This document shows positions 28,684 to 36,127 of a DNA stretch of 39,229 nt, in pieces. Under the pieces are notes generated by a model. That model was not told the origin of the DNA, searched no databases, and worked only from the letters and a program-made list of their open reading frames with translations. The stretch spans positions 1 to 39,229 of the forward strand of contig JAGNQL010000009.1 of assembly GCA_017989135.1 (NCBI GenBank), written 5' to 3'. This DNA is from Burkholderiales bacterium (GTDB lineage: Bacteria > Pseudomonadota > Gammaproteobacteria > Burkholderiales > Casimicrobiaceae). The first letter of the stretch is position 1; each line of letters starts with the position of its first letter. The translations under genes were made by a program, and so were the position numbers.

Positions 28684-29085
28684 CTATTTCGCTACGGCAA
28701 TTTTGTTCGCACGAAGCTTGCGAAGTTCAGCGGATAGCCACTCGGCGCTGGGCTGCGCCGCGGTGCCGTTGCCGCATTTCACAGCGTACGCGGTACCGCT
28801 GGAGCTGCTTTTGGTGCCGATCAGAGAGATGAAATCGTCGGCGCTACTCAACAACTTCTTGTCAACGGCGTACTGAAATTTTCGATTCAAGTGATCTCGC
28901 GCTTCCGCTGGCGAATACCAACTGCCGTTGCGATTGAACTGGCAATCCGATGCGGCGAGGCGTGAAAGCAACTGCTCAACCTCTGCTTTGACAGTCACAC
29001 TGATTTCAGCGCCGAACGCAATTGGCGCACTCGCGATCATCACCGCAAAGATCGCCACTCTAGCGAAAAATTGTTTGAGTCTCAT
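28684..29085 (-). CDS. DUF5329-type exported protein
   Basis: The ATG at 29085 gives 133 residues. A signal peptide (LKQFFARVAIFAVMIASAPIAFG) is followed by AEISVTVKAEVEQLLSRLAASDCQFNRNGSWYSPAEARDHL, SADDFISLIGTKSSSSGTAYAVKCG, and PSAEWLSAELRKLR. The paired Cys residues, the RNGSWY motif and the closing WLxxEL helix match my recollection of the DUF5329 family; its function is unknown. It is a single gene between uvrA and the hydrolase at 29116, all on the same strand. Confidence 0.75.
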   Translation of the reverse strand: MRLKQFFARVAIFAVMIASAPIAFGAEISVTVKAEVEQLLSRLAASDCQFNRNGSWYSPAEARDHLNRKFQYAVDKKLLSSADDFISLIGTKSSSSGTAYAVKCGNGTAAQPSAEWLSAELRKLRANKIAVAK

Positions 29086-29115
29086 CAATGTTGGGCGTGA
29101 CGCACCGGCAAAAGT

Positions 29116-29973
29116 TCAGCGCTGCGTCAACTCTTGCAGAAACGCAGCGGTAACGCTTCGAGCGACTGGCAATGTCATCAGCGTGTGCGGTGCGCCGGGA
29201 ATGAGGACGATCGTGGCGCGCTTGTGATCTTTCAACGCGTCTCCACAGTGGCCCTTAGCGGCAGCATTGCCGATCCATGTGTTCGTCTGCGAGAAGTAGG
29301 GATCGACGGTGCTCATGATGTTGAGAACAGGTCTGTCGAGGTCGATCGCATTTTTTGGGCTTTCGACGAAGTAGTTGTCTTCACAACTCCACGAGAAAAT
29401 CATCCGCGCCGCAAACTCCTTGCCTGTGTAACGCGCAACCGCCACCGCGCCTTCGCTGGTTCCGGCGAGCACCAGGCGGGTGGTGTCTGCCCATGCCGCT
29501 TGCTTCACGCCCGCTAGCGCAGCGTTAATTTCGGAGCCGCGCAACGCATGCAGTTTCTCGTAGAAATCCTTGTCGACCGGCGACGAATAGGTCGCGCGAT
29601 CAGCGAGCGCGAACGAGTCTGGCGCAACGCTCGCCACGCCGATGCTCGCGAGCCATTGCTGCCAATCGGCGATGGCCTTCAAGCGCAAGCCTGACGAGCC
29701 GTGCAGAAACACAACGACCGGCACCCGCGCCTTGGTCGGCGGCGCATCGGCCCACTTGCCGACGAACACCGCACCACCCGTTGCGGCTGCGGGCAGCACC
29801 AGTGCGGCTTGCGAGAGAACGCCTGCCAGTGACCGCTCGTTGTGCTGCAGTGCGCCGGGTTGAATTGCGCCCTTGGCTGGCGCCGCATTTTGTGCGCCAG
29901 CGTTTGCCATAAGTAACGCGCCCGCGGCGAAGGCGCCGAGCCAGCGCGTCGCCAGTCGAGTCGTGGAATTCAT
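29116..29973 (-). CDS. Exported alpha/beta hydrolase (dienelactone-hydrolase-like)
   Basis: The protein has 285 residues. A signal peptide occupies ~1-28 (RWLGAFAAGALLMANAGA-QN). The fold begins at ARVPVVVFLHGSSGLR (oxyanion region), with the nucleophile elbow GTSEGAVA (Ser in G-x-S-x-G), candidate acid Asp in MSTVDPYF and the catalytic His in PGAPHTLM near the end. FSWSCEDNYF resembles the cysteine-containing segment of related esterases. The substrate is unknown. It lies 31 bp downstream of another exported hydrolase on the same strand, so they may act on related extracytoplasmic esters. Confidence 0.83.
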   Translation of the reverse strand: MNSTTRLATRWLGAFAAGALLMANAGAQNAAPAKGAIQPGALQHNERSLAGVLSQAALVLPAAATGGAVFVGKWADAPPTKARVPVVVFLHGSSGLRLKAIADWQQWLASIGVASVAPDSFALADRATYSSPVDKDFYEKLHALRGSEINAALAGVKQAAWADTTRLVLAGTSEGAVAVARYTGKEFAARMIFSWSCEDNYFVESPKNAIDLDRPVLNIMSTVDPYFSQTNTWIGNAAAKGHCGDALKDHKRATIVLIPGAPHTLMTLPVARSVTAAFLQELTQR

Positions 29974-30004
29974 TCTTTAGTCTCCATGCAATTCGTGAGC
30001 GTCT

Positions 30005-31129
30005 CTATTTTCCGAGTTTCGGTGCTGTCGCGAGCAAGTCGCTAACTTCTTTTTTCCAGAACATCGCACGCCCGGTGGTGCCGTGACCGGAGGTTTGTGG
30101 GCTTCCGGGAATCAAGAAAATGCGACCGTTTTTCACTCGCTTCATTTCGCGCTCCATCAAACCCAGCTCCGGCGGATTGCGCTCGTCGTCGGCGGAGTTA
30201 ATCGCAAGCAATGTGGCTTTGATGCGATCAATAAACGGCGACGGGTTGTAGTCGCGCGACGAATCCCACTGGTACAGATGATCGTTAGCGTCGCCCGCAA
30301 ACGGCCCTTTGAGACGTTGATCCAACAGCTGATCGGCCTTCTCGCGCGTCGGCGCAACACGATACAGGGCTTGGTTGCCGCCGTTGGTGGCGGTTGCGTA
30401 AAACACTGAGGCGAATTGCAGGCTACGTGGCTGTTTTGTGTAGTTGCCGTTCAGCCATTCGGGGTCGTTGCGAATCGAATCGACGATTAAGCGCCGCATC
30501 ATCCAGTTGCGGCTCGACATCTCGGTGGGCATTGATGCCATCGGCACCGCGATGTCCATCATGTCGGGATACTTGTGCGCCCAAATCCACGTTTGCATGC
30601 CGCCCATCGAATTGCCAATCACCATCCGCAAGTGCTTCACGCCGAGGTGCTCTGTGACCAGCCGATATTGCGCGTCGACCATGTCGTCATAGTTGTACAT
30701 CGGAAACTTCGCGCGCAATCCGTCCGAGGGTTTGCTCGATTTTCCGGTGCCAATCGCATCGGGCAGGATGATGAAGTAGCGGTTCGCGTCCAGCGGCTGA
30801 CCCGGCCCGAAGAGCTCGCCCGCAAACGCCGGGTTGACCATGCCGATGCCAGAGCCGGTCGTGCCGTGTAACACGAGCACGGGCTCGCCGGTGGGTGCGC
30901 CAATCGTGATGTAGTTCAGTCGCAACTCCGGCAGTACTTCGCCGGTGTGAAAACGAAAATCGCGCACGACCCACGAGCCGGGTTTTGCGGATGTCGCCGC
31001 GGCGGCCGCTGTGCTGGCTGGCGTAGCGGCGGTAGTCGGAGCAACTTGCGCGTTTATCATCGTCGGTAAAACTCCCAGCGCGAGCGCAGCGCCACAGAGC
31101 GCGCCCGACCATGCGGTATTGAAATTCAT
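30005..31129 (-). CDS. Exported alpha/beta hydrolase of the MetX (homoserine acetyltransferase) superfamily
   Basis: The protein has 374 residues. The first ~28 are a signal peptide (SGALCGAALALGVLPTMINA-QV), followed by an Ala/Thr-rich linker to ~50. The catalytic fold resembles MetX: LRLNYITIGAP, VLVLHGTTGSG, RYFIILPDAIGTGKSS, nucleophile GNSMGGMQTW, a cap rich in MPTEMSSRNWMMRR, acid Asp in INSADDERNP and His in GSPQTSGHGTTGRA. MetX enzymes are cytoplasmic, so the signal peptide and the missing HGPG-type details argue for an esterase or acyltransferase of the periplasm rather than methionine synthesis. It is co-directional with the hydrolase at 29116. Confidence 0.82.
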   Translation of the reverse strand: MNFNTAWSGALCGAALALGVLPTMINAQVAPTTAATPASTAAAAATSAKPGSWVVRDFRFHTGEVLPELRLNYITIGAPTGEPVLVLHGTTGSGIGMVNPAFAGELFGPGQPLDANRYFIILPDAIGTGKSSKPSDGLRAKFPMYNYDDMVDAQYRLVTEHLGVKHLRMVIGNSMGGMQTWIWAHKYPDMMDIAVPMASMPTEMSSRNWMMRRLIVDSIRNDPEWLNGNYTKQPRSLQFASVFYATATNGGNQALYRVAPTREKADQLLDQRLKGPFAGDANDHLYQWDSSRDYNPSPFIDRIKATLLAINSADDERNPPELGLMEREMKRVKNGRIFLIPGSPQTSGHGTTGRAMFWKKEVSDLLATAPKLGK

Positions 31130-31196
31130 GTCGCCTCCTTAGTGAAGCCGCATTTTGGCGGACAGATCGGTACGCAGCGAAGCCGTAGACCAATTT

Positions 31197-31751
31197 CTAT
31201 GCAACGGGCCACTGACGCTTTAGTAATCCCAGAGTCACCACGTCAATCGGCTTACCTTTGTTGACCCAACGCTCGCGCGCCTGCCCTTCGCGCTGGAAGC
31301 CTAGCCGCGCCAAGAGCTCGAGCGACGCGACGTTGTCCGGGTTTACCTCGGCTTCGAGCCTGCGCAGTGCCATCGCGCCAAACGCGTGATTGATCAACTC
31401 GGTTAGCGCCTCAAACATTACGCCACCACCCCAATGCGCGCGACCCAACACATAACCGAGCTCCGCACGTGCACTGCCCTCGTCGTGGCGAAATATCAGC
31501 GCGGTGCCGATGGCTTGATCGGTTGCTTTGTCAACGATCACAAACTGCAAAGCGGTGCCGCTCGCCTGACTTTTCTCAACACGTTGCAGCCACGCCTCGG
31601 CGTCAGCGATCGTGCTCCACGTCTCGTACGGCAAGAACTGCGTCACGGCCGCATCGCCGTTAACGACCAGCAGTGCCGGCAGATCCTCGCACGTGACCAG
31701 ACGCACGCGAAGGCGCGCCGTCTCGAACGGCGCGGGCGCATTCAGCGGCAT
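31197..31751 (-). CDS. RimJ/RimL-type GNAT acetyltransferase
   Basis: The protein has 184 residues. The pattern ETARLRVRLVTCEDLPALL, FVIVDKATDQAIGTALIF, AELGYVLGRAHWGGGVMFEALTELINHAF and LRRLEAEVNPDNVASLELLARLGFQREG is that of RimJ/RimL-like enzymes that acetylate protein N-termini or small amines. The acetyl-CoA loop, usually QGxGxG, is here WGGGVM. It is the first of three GNAT genes on this strand between 31197 and 34179 and lies 21 bp from the DinB gene. Confidence 0.85.
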   Translation of the reverse strand: MPLNAPAPFETARLRVRLVTCEDLPALLVVNGDAAVTQFLPYETWSTIADAEAWLQRVEKSQASGTALQFVIVDKATDQAIGTALIFRHDEGSARAELGYVLGRAHWGGGVMFEALTELINHAFGAMALRRLEAEVNPDNVASLELLARLGFQREGQARERWVNKGKPIDVVTLGLLKRQWPVA

Positions 31752-31772
31752 GGGTGTGAGCCTCAGGAAACG

Positions 31773-32282
31773 CTATGCGCGCGCACGACGCTGCGGTTCG
31801 CTGGTGTGCAGAAAGATTGTGTAGAGATCGCGCGGCGGCGGCACACCCGCAGCGGCCATGTATCGACCCACGCCGCCACGGTGATACGCGCCATGCGCGA
31901 CAACATGTGCGAGCATTTCTTCGCGCGACATGCGTCCGCTGAGCCCGTCGGTGAATGTGAACTCCACCGACTCAGCAAGCGCCGCGTCGGACACGTTCGT
32001 CACGTAATCCACGTACCACTGGTCGGTCTCGCTGGCTGCAAAGTGCAGGGCTTCGAGCGTGGGCGTCTCGTCGGTGTTGGTCGCCGCGTAGCCGTGAGCG
32101 ACGCCGGTCAAATGCGCCGCGAAAATTCGGTCAACGACGTAAATGTGATTGAGCAAACGCACCGCCGCGAGGCGCTCGGACGGATGCGTCGCGTCGTCGA
32201 GCGTTTGCATTTCGGCGAACAACGCTGCGTTCGACCACGCTTTGTACTTGAACTGGGAGAGGAGAAGATTTCTGGTACTCAT
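31773..32282 (-). CDS. DinB-family protein
   Basis: The protein has 169 residues. DinB-type four-helix bundles bind a divalent metal through three histidines; here H46 in LLNHIYVVD and the pair in AHVVAHGAYHRGGVGRYM fit that pattern. The family includes mycothiol- or bacillithiol-dependent transferases and many proteins of unknown role. The final GVPPPRDLYTIFLHTSEP is a familiar ending in this family. Copy 3 of the 120-bp repeat lies 80 bp upstream of the start. Confidence 0.85.
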   Translation of the reverse strand: MSTRNLLLSQFKYKAWSNAALFAEMQTLDDATHPSERLAAVRLLNHIYVVDRIFAAHLTGVAHGYAATNTDETPTLEALHFAASETDQWYVDYVTNVSDAALAESVEFTFTDGLSGRMSREEMLAHVVAHGAYHRGGVGRYMAAAGVPPPRDLYTIFLHTSEPQRRARA

Positions 32283-32361
32283 GGCGAAGATTATGAGCGA
32301 TGTGTCGGACTCACCGCGCGCGGGCGAGGCCGCTTACAAAACTCTCATCACGGCACGACAA

Positions 32362-32481
32362 ACAGCTTTTTATGCCTAGCGACTGCCAAATAAGGCTTAC
32401 AGGTCAATTTTTTTGTGAATCGACACACACCAAATTATCGCTACAACGACCGCCAGGCGGTCGCTAGACGCATAAAGCTGT
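32362..32481. repeat. 120-bp inverted-terminal repeat element, copy 3 of 3
   Basis: The left end ACAGCTTTTTATGCCTAGC runs into GACTGCC. The right end GGCGGTCGCTAGACGCAT, then AAAGCTGT, is nearly its reverse complement. A tight second palindrome, CGACCGCC/GGCGGTCG, adjoins the right end. The interior is AT-rich. The element lies between the DinB start and the DUF924 stop (22 bp away) and is the best preserved of the three copies. Confidence 0.82.
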
Positions 32482-32503
32482 ATTGAGAATCTTTCGCGCG
32501 TTA

Positions 32504-33040
32504 CTAAAAGCTTGACCCCGGCTCCTTGAGAAATGCCAATTCTTCCGGCGAAGATTCACGCCTCAGGATCGCATTGCGATGCGGATAGCGGCCGAATCGA
32601 TCAATGATTGCTTTGTGCCGCAGCTCAAACTGATAGTTGCTGCCCGGCGCGTGTTCCCGAAAAATATTCTCTGCAACTGCGTGAATCAATTTCGATTCGC
32701 TGTGCATAAACGGCATGTAGAGAAACACGCGCTCTTCCATGGGCAACGCGACGTCTGCCCCCAGCGCCATGGCCTCCTGCGCGAGCACAAGCGCCAACGC
32801 GTCCGACGCAAACGCATCGGGCGTGCCGCGAAACATGTTGCGAGAGAACTGATCCAGCACGATTATCTCGGCGAGCCGTCCGCGCGGCTCGGCGCGCCAA
32901 GAAAACAATTCGCCACGAGTGGCTTGATCGTGCACTGCGCCGAAGCGAGAGGCAATCAGCGCATCGAACGCGGGGTCCACTTTCCACCATTGCGCTGGCG
33001 TGATTTCGTGGAACCAAAACTGAAGAACTGATTGATACAT
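32504..33040 (-). CDS. DUF924-family protein
   Basis: The protein has 178 residues, near the family's usual length. The signature is complete: LQFWFHEITPAQWWKVDPAFD at the start, GRLAEIIVLDQFSRNMFRGTPDAFASD, MEERVFLYMPFMHSES, and the closing HKAIIDRFGRYPHRNAILRRESSPEELAFL. The fold is TPR-like and the function is unknown. It stands alone between repeat copy 3 and the next GNAT gene. Confidence 0.92.
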   Translation of the reverse strand: MYQSVLQFWFHEITPAQWWKVDPAFDALIASRFGAVHDQATRGELFSWRAEPRGRLAEIIVLDQFSRNMFRGTPDAFASDALALVLAQEAMALGADVALPMEERVFLYMPFMHSESKLIHAVAENIFREHAPGSNYQFELRHKAIIDRFGRYPHRNAILRRESSPEELAFLKEPGSSF

Positions 33041-33117
33041 GGTCTTCTTCGCTCGCTAAAAATGCGTGACATCGATCTGATCGCGACCCCGGCGGCGTAG
33101 CCACCTAAAGTCCAACC

Positions 33118-33588
33118 TCAAGCCGCCCGTTCGGTCAACCGCAACTCCATAAACACGCTGTGCGGATCTTCCTTGTAGTCCGCAAACGGCCCCGAATACT
33201 CAAACCCAGCACTACGATAAAGTTGCTGGGCAACTCCGAACGCAGGATGCGAACCAGTTTCCAAACTCAGTAATTCGTAGCCACGTTGCCGCGCCGTTTC
33301 AATGATCCGCTCAAGCACCGCGCGCCCTGCGCCGCGCCCGCGATGCGCAGCGGGCGTGCGCATCGACTTGATTTCTCCGTGCGTCGTTGACAGCGCCTTC
33401 AGCGCGCCACAGCCCAGCAGTAGATCTCCGTCCCACACCGTCCAAAACGTAATTTCCGGCACGCGCAGCTTCGATAAATCCAACGCGAACACTTTGTCCG
33501 CAGGGGAGAGTTCGTGCATGTTCGCTAAGTGTTCGCGCAAGAGCGCATGAACTTCGGGGCGGGAGAGATCGTCGATTTCAATTTGCAT
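33118..33588 (-). CDS. GNAT-family N-acetyltransferase
   Basis: The ATG at 33588 gives 156 residues (MQIEIDDLSRPEVHALL); the longer frame adds 15 residues without GNAT character. It reads like the PhnO/YsnE branch: EHLANMHELSPADKVFALD, ITFWTVWDGDLLLGCGALKAL, GEIKSMRTPAAHRGRGAGRAVLERIIETARQRGY with a clear RGRGAG acetyl-CoA loop, then LSLETGSHPAFGVAQQLYRSAGFEYSGPFADY. The substrate is unknown. Confidence 0.88.
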   Translation of the reverse strand: MQIEIDDLSRPEVHALLREHLANMHELSPADKVFALDLSKLRVPEITFWTVWDGDLLLGCGALKALSTTHGEIKSMRTPAAHRGRGAGRAVLERIIETARQRGYELLSLETGSHPAFGVAQQLYRSAGFEYSGPFADYKEDPHSVFMELRLTERAA

Positions 33589-33675
33589 GGTGCGCGCGCG
33601 AAATGAAGTGGAGGAAAACTTGACTACGTGCAAGCTTACAGGGCTAAGATGCGTTCGGAGGCTGCGGTGCCGCGG

Positions 33676-34179
33676 CTAAGGCTTAACGAGCGCCCAACGC
33701 TCATGATCACACCAGCGGCCGCCGATTTTTAGGTACTTTCTCGAGTAGCATTCTTGCTCAAACCCACAGGCGCGCACCAATGCGATCGACGCCAGATTCA
33801 TCGGTTGAATGTTGGCCTCTAAGCGATGCAACTTGATCTGCTTGAACGCATGCCGAACCACGGCGCGAAGCCCCTGCGCCATATAACCCTTGCCCTCAAA
33901 TCCAGCGAACGCGAAGTAACCCAAGTACCCGCTTCGAAACGTACCGAAGATCACGTTCGTAAGATTGATCGCGCCTACTATTTCCCCGGTGCTCGGAAGG
34001 TAGACGACAAAACCGAAGTTCGACACACCGTCAAAGCGAGCCACGTAACGCTTGAACGACACCGCGTCGGTCGGCGCCGTCACCCATGGAGCGTGGAGCG
34101 TAAAACTCGCACGCGCAGCCGACACAAACGCAGCTTGATCGGCAACGGAAAGGGGGCGAATCGCGACGCGAGTTTTCAT
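33676..34179 (-). CDS. RimJ/RimL-type GNAT acetyltransferase
   Basis: The protein has 167 residues with the RimJ hallmarks: VAIRPLSVADQAAFV, GEIVGAINLTNVIFGTFRSGYLGYFAFAGFEGKGYMAQGLRAVV and LHRLEANIQPMNLASIALVRACGFEQECYSRKYLKIGGRWCDHERW, which is the full RimJ-type ending. A role in acetylating ribosomal or other protein N-termini, or in self-protection, is possible from family knowledge. It starts 28 bp before the GFA-family stop on the same strand. Confidence 0.9.
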   Translation of the reverse strand: MKTRVAIRPLSVADQAAFVSAARASFTLHAPWVTAPTDAVSFKRYVARFDGVSNFGFVVYLPSTGEIVGAINLTNVIFGTFRSGYLGYFAFAGFEGKGYMAQGLRAVVRHAFKQIKLHRLEANIQPMNLASIALVRACGFEQECYSRKYLKIGGRWCDHERWALVKP

Positions 34180-34206
34180 GCGAAGTAGTGCCGCTGAAGC
34201 TTCAAT

Positions 34207-34596
34207 CTAGAACCAATAGTCGCCCACACATCGCCCATCGCGCGGTAAGTCATCAAATTTATCTAAGCCATCGAAGTGATCGATGGGCAGTTTTGCGATG
34301 GGTTCCGGCTCGGTCATACGCAAATTCACCGCACTACGACGACGCCCGTTTTCGTCTGTTTGCATTGCGCGCCAATGGGTCACGCACCCGCAATTGGGGC
34401 AGAAGTGAAACTCAACGGCCTTCCCGCGAACGTAAGCCTTCGTCAGGCCCAAGACGTGAATGCCTTCGCCTTCGTAGTCGTACGCCCACAAGACGCCGTA
34501 GCGACGACACACGGTGCAGTTGCATGCCGTCGCCGCCTCGGGCATGCCGCGAAACGTCCACTTCGCTGAGCCGCAGTGACACGAGCCTTCGATCAT
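34207..34596 (-). CDS. GFA-family (glutathione-dependent formaldehyde-activating-like) zinc protein
   Basis: The ATG at 34596 is chosen for its AGGAG ribosome binding site 6 bp upstream, giving 129 residues. The zinc ligands of the family are present: SCHCGSAKWTF, CNCTVCRRYG and FCPNCGCVTHW. The original member was linked to S-hydroxymethylglutathione formation; most relatives are of unknown role. The end (FDDLPRDGRCVGDYWF) is Asp- and Trp-rich. Confidence 0.88.
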   Translation of the reverse strand: MIEGSCHCGSAKWTFRGMPEAATACNCTVCRRYGVLWAYDYEGEGIHVLGLTKAYVRGKAVEFHFCPNCGCVTHWRAMQTDENGRRRSAVNLRMTEPEPIAKLPIDHFDGLDKFDDLPRDGRCVGDYWF

Positions 34597-34706
34597 CGCA
34601 TTCTCCTGTTCGATTGGGGCGTGCATCGCATGCACTACACATCAATTTTGTTGGCTCGCAACAAGAAACGCAAGCGCGATTCAGCAGCGCGAAGTCGACG
34701 GGAACG

Positions 34707-34877
34707 CTACAACCGTTCGCGCTTCTTCCTTTGGTCTGGAGTGGATTGCGCCTGCCCCGCCTTGGTCTCAGGCGGCGGGGGAACCGGCATCGGAAAACCA
34801 AGAAACACCATGACGATGAATATCGGCAAGATGAGATAGAAAAGCGGCCGCTTCCATGTGAGTTTTCGCTTCAACAT
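34707..34877 (-). CDS. 56-residue single-pass membrane protein (below usual ORF cut-off)
   Basis: ATG at 34877 to TAG at 34707. The peptide has a basic N-terminus (MLKRKLTWKRP), one hydrophobic helix (LFYLILPIFIVMVFLGF), a Pro-rich turn (PMPVPPPPE) and a charged tail ending RKKRERL. This layout (positive-inside start, single helix, proline hinge, basic tail) is typical of real small membrane proteins and unlikely to arise by chance. The ribosome binding site is weak (GGTG). It is on the same strand as its neighbours. The function is unknown. Confidence 0.6.
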   Translation of the reverse strand: MLKRKLTWKRPLFYLILPIFIVMVFLGFPMPVPPPPETKAGQAQSTPDQRKKRERL

Positions 34878-35159
34878 TCACCGCACGTGAGGGCTTGCGC
34901 TTGGCTTTCAAGGCGGTGGCACGGGCGGCGCACGCGTGGCAGCGACCGAAAGGCCGCACGACCTCGCCACCCAATTCCGAAGCAATTGCGTCGTTTCGAC
35001 CCACTGCGGATGGTGCCAAAAAATGCTTAAAAAGATGTCAGCGACACTCGCCACGCGCGGTTACGAAGCGCTTCCAACACCGGCAGTTCGGTGAACCCAC
35101 TCCGACTACGGCGACTCGGCCGCGCGATAAGTCGTCGTCAAATCGACGCAGACGCGGAG
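34878..35159. other. 282-bp stretch without a recognised gene
   Basis: Both strands contain frames without stops (for example 34768-35019 on the minus strand), but they are Arg/Ala-rich shadows. No attC box pair was found here, so the VOC gene to the right cannot be shown to be an integron cassette. Confidence 0.5.
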
Positions 35160-35525
35160 CTACGCAACCGGCTCGAAGAGCTCTATCGGATTACCCGAGG
35201 GATCTTCGACCAACACTTGCTTGCCACCGGGGCCTTTGATAGGTTTGCTCCTAAAGATTGCGCCAAGCGCTGTTAGCGCAGCGACCGTGGCATCGATGTC
35301 TTTGACTTCGAGGACCAGCCGATTCCATCCGCCTGGCTCAGGCGTCGACCCGTTCTTCAAGCGCTTGCGAGCCGAGGTGCCCGGACCACTGAGCCAGATG
35401 GAGAGTGACTTTCGCTTGACGATGGCAAACGGTGGCCCCCAACGATCTACGAGCTTGAAGCCCAACGTTTTGTAGAACGGCAGCGACGCGTCCACATCGT
35501 CGACCAAGTAGCGTACAACAGTCAT
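35160..35525 (-). CDS. VOC-superfamily (glyoxalase/bleomycin-resistance-like) protein
   Basis: The protein has 121 residues, with GGGAGAA before the ATG. The paired beta-alpha-beta-beta-beta modules of the VOC fold are visible: RYLVDDVDASLPFYKTLGFKLVDRWG, then RLVLEVKDIDATVAALTALGAIF, VEDPSGNPIELFEP. The metal-binding glutamate near the end (IELFEP) is present, while an obvious N-terminal histidine ligand is not. The enzymatic role is open. Such genes are frequent integron cassettes, but only its right side abuts an attC end (35592); no attC follows its stop. Confidence 0.88.
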   Translation of the reverse strand: MTVVRYLVDDVDASLPFYKTLGFKLVDRWGPPFAIVKRKSLSIWLSGPGTSARKRLKNGSTPEPGGWNRLVLEVKDIDATVAALTALGAIFRSKPIKGPGGKQVLVEDPSGNPIELFEPVA

Positions 35526-35591
35526 TGAGTTCTCCCAGGGAGGTTATCGCATGCGGTTGAAGTTATGAACTATGACGAAGTGGGTTGTCGG

Positions 35592-35715
35592 GCCTAACGT
35601 TGAAGGTGAGCGGCGCGCTTTTTCGAGCAACGTAACGAGCTGAAGTGCCGCAGCCTTGACACTCGCCGCAACGAACCCAGCACGATGGCGCGTCTAACGG
35701 TATTCATCGTTGCGC
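35592..35715 (-). other. Putative integron attC site 3 (after the 79-residue protein cassette)
   Basis: On the minus strand the site runs from a GCGCAAC box (35715-35709, one mismatch to RYYYAAC) to a perfect GTTAGGC R' box (35598-35592). The outer arms pair: AACGATGAA next to R'' matches AACGTTGAA, the complement of the sequence next to R', at 8 of 9 positions. The length is 124 bp. An extra GTTAGAC box lies inside (35691-35697). It is the least regular of the three sites, so it may be decaying. Confidence 0.55.
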
Positions 35716-35720
35716 TGCCG

Positions 35721-35960
35721 TTACTGATCATCCGTACTGTTCCAGATGTCCTCCGAAAATCCGAGGTTGATCGCCGCAACTTGCTCTTGTGGGTTCAAGT
35801 CATGCCAAACTTTATCGGCACTTGATGGCGCGTCGTTTCCATCCCATTTATCTTGTCGCCAGCCGAGAGTGGCCCAAAGCTCTTTCTCTCTGCTACTCAG
35901 ATCAACCCACGACAATTCTTCCCAGATTCCCGGATTGCCTTGCATGTCTCGTACATCCAT
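35721..35960 (-). CDS. 79-residue protein with two Trp/Leu-Gly helical repeats (integron cassette 3)
   Basis: A strong AGGAGG ribosome binding site lies 6 bp before the ATG. The protein consists of two copies of one unit: WVDLSSREKELWATLGWRQDKWDG (in segments WVDLSSREKEL / ATLGW / KWDG) and WHDLNPQEQVAAINLGFSEDIWNS, that is W-x-x-L-x-x-x-E-x-x-x-A-x-x-L-G-(Y/W/F)-x-x-x-x-W. It is highly acidic. I recall this L-x-x-x-E-x-x-A-x-x-L-G repeat from scattered small proteins of unknown function; no role can be assigned. Its own leader (35961-36057) is AT-rich and may hold a promoter. Confidence 0.75.
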   Translation of the reverse strand: MDVRDMQGNPGIWEELSWVDLSSREKELWATLGWRQDKWDGNDAPSSADKVWHDLNPQEQVAAINLGFSEDIWNSTDDQ

Positions 35961-36057
35961 CGCTGCCTCCTGTGAAAATATTACCTACCGAAATTGAAGG
36001 GGCCGACTCTTCGAATTCGCGATTGACGAACGGTCGAGGCGCTGTCGTTATCCTGCG

Positions 36058-36127
36058 CCCTAACGTTTGAATTCACCGGCGCCGCGCCGCTTTATCGCGC
36101 AGCGTCCGGTGCAATGATGGGTTAGGG
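36058..36127 (-). other. Integron attC site 2 (after the Thoeris cassette)
   Basis: This 70-bp site has a CCCTAAC R'' box (36127-36121) and a GTTAGGG R' box (36064-36058). Inside them TTGCACCGG pairs with CCGGTGAATTCAA, leaving unpaired bases as in known attC folds, and GC-rich palindromic sequence fills the middle. The thsB stop codon TAA is part of the R'' box. Confidence 0.8.

Noticed and set aside
30005-31129. Annotation as homoserine O-acetyltransferase (metX)
   Set aside because: The signal peptide and position beside another exported hydrolase do not fit a cytoplasmic methionine enzyme.
33630-33690. attC-like GCTTAAC box at the end of the GNAT gene at 33676
   Set aside because: The box lies inside the coding sequence and has no partner box or complementary arm.
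34768-35019. 83-residue minus-strand frame
   Set aside because: Overlaps the 56-residue membrane peptide in another frame and lacks a domain or ribosome binding site.
34188-35030. 280-residue plus-strand frame
   Set aside because: Arg/Ser/Pro-rich shadow that overlaps the GFA gene and the small membrane gene, both of which are better supported on the minus strand.
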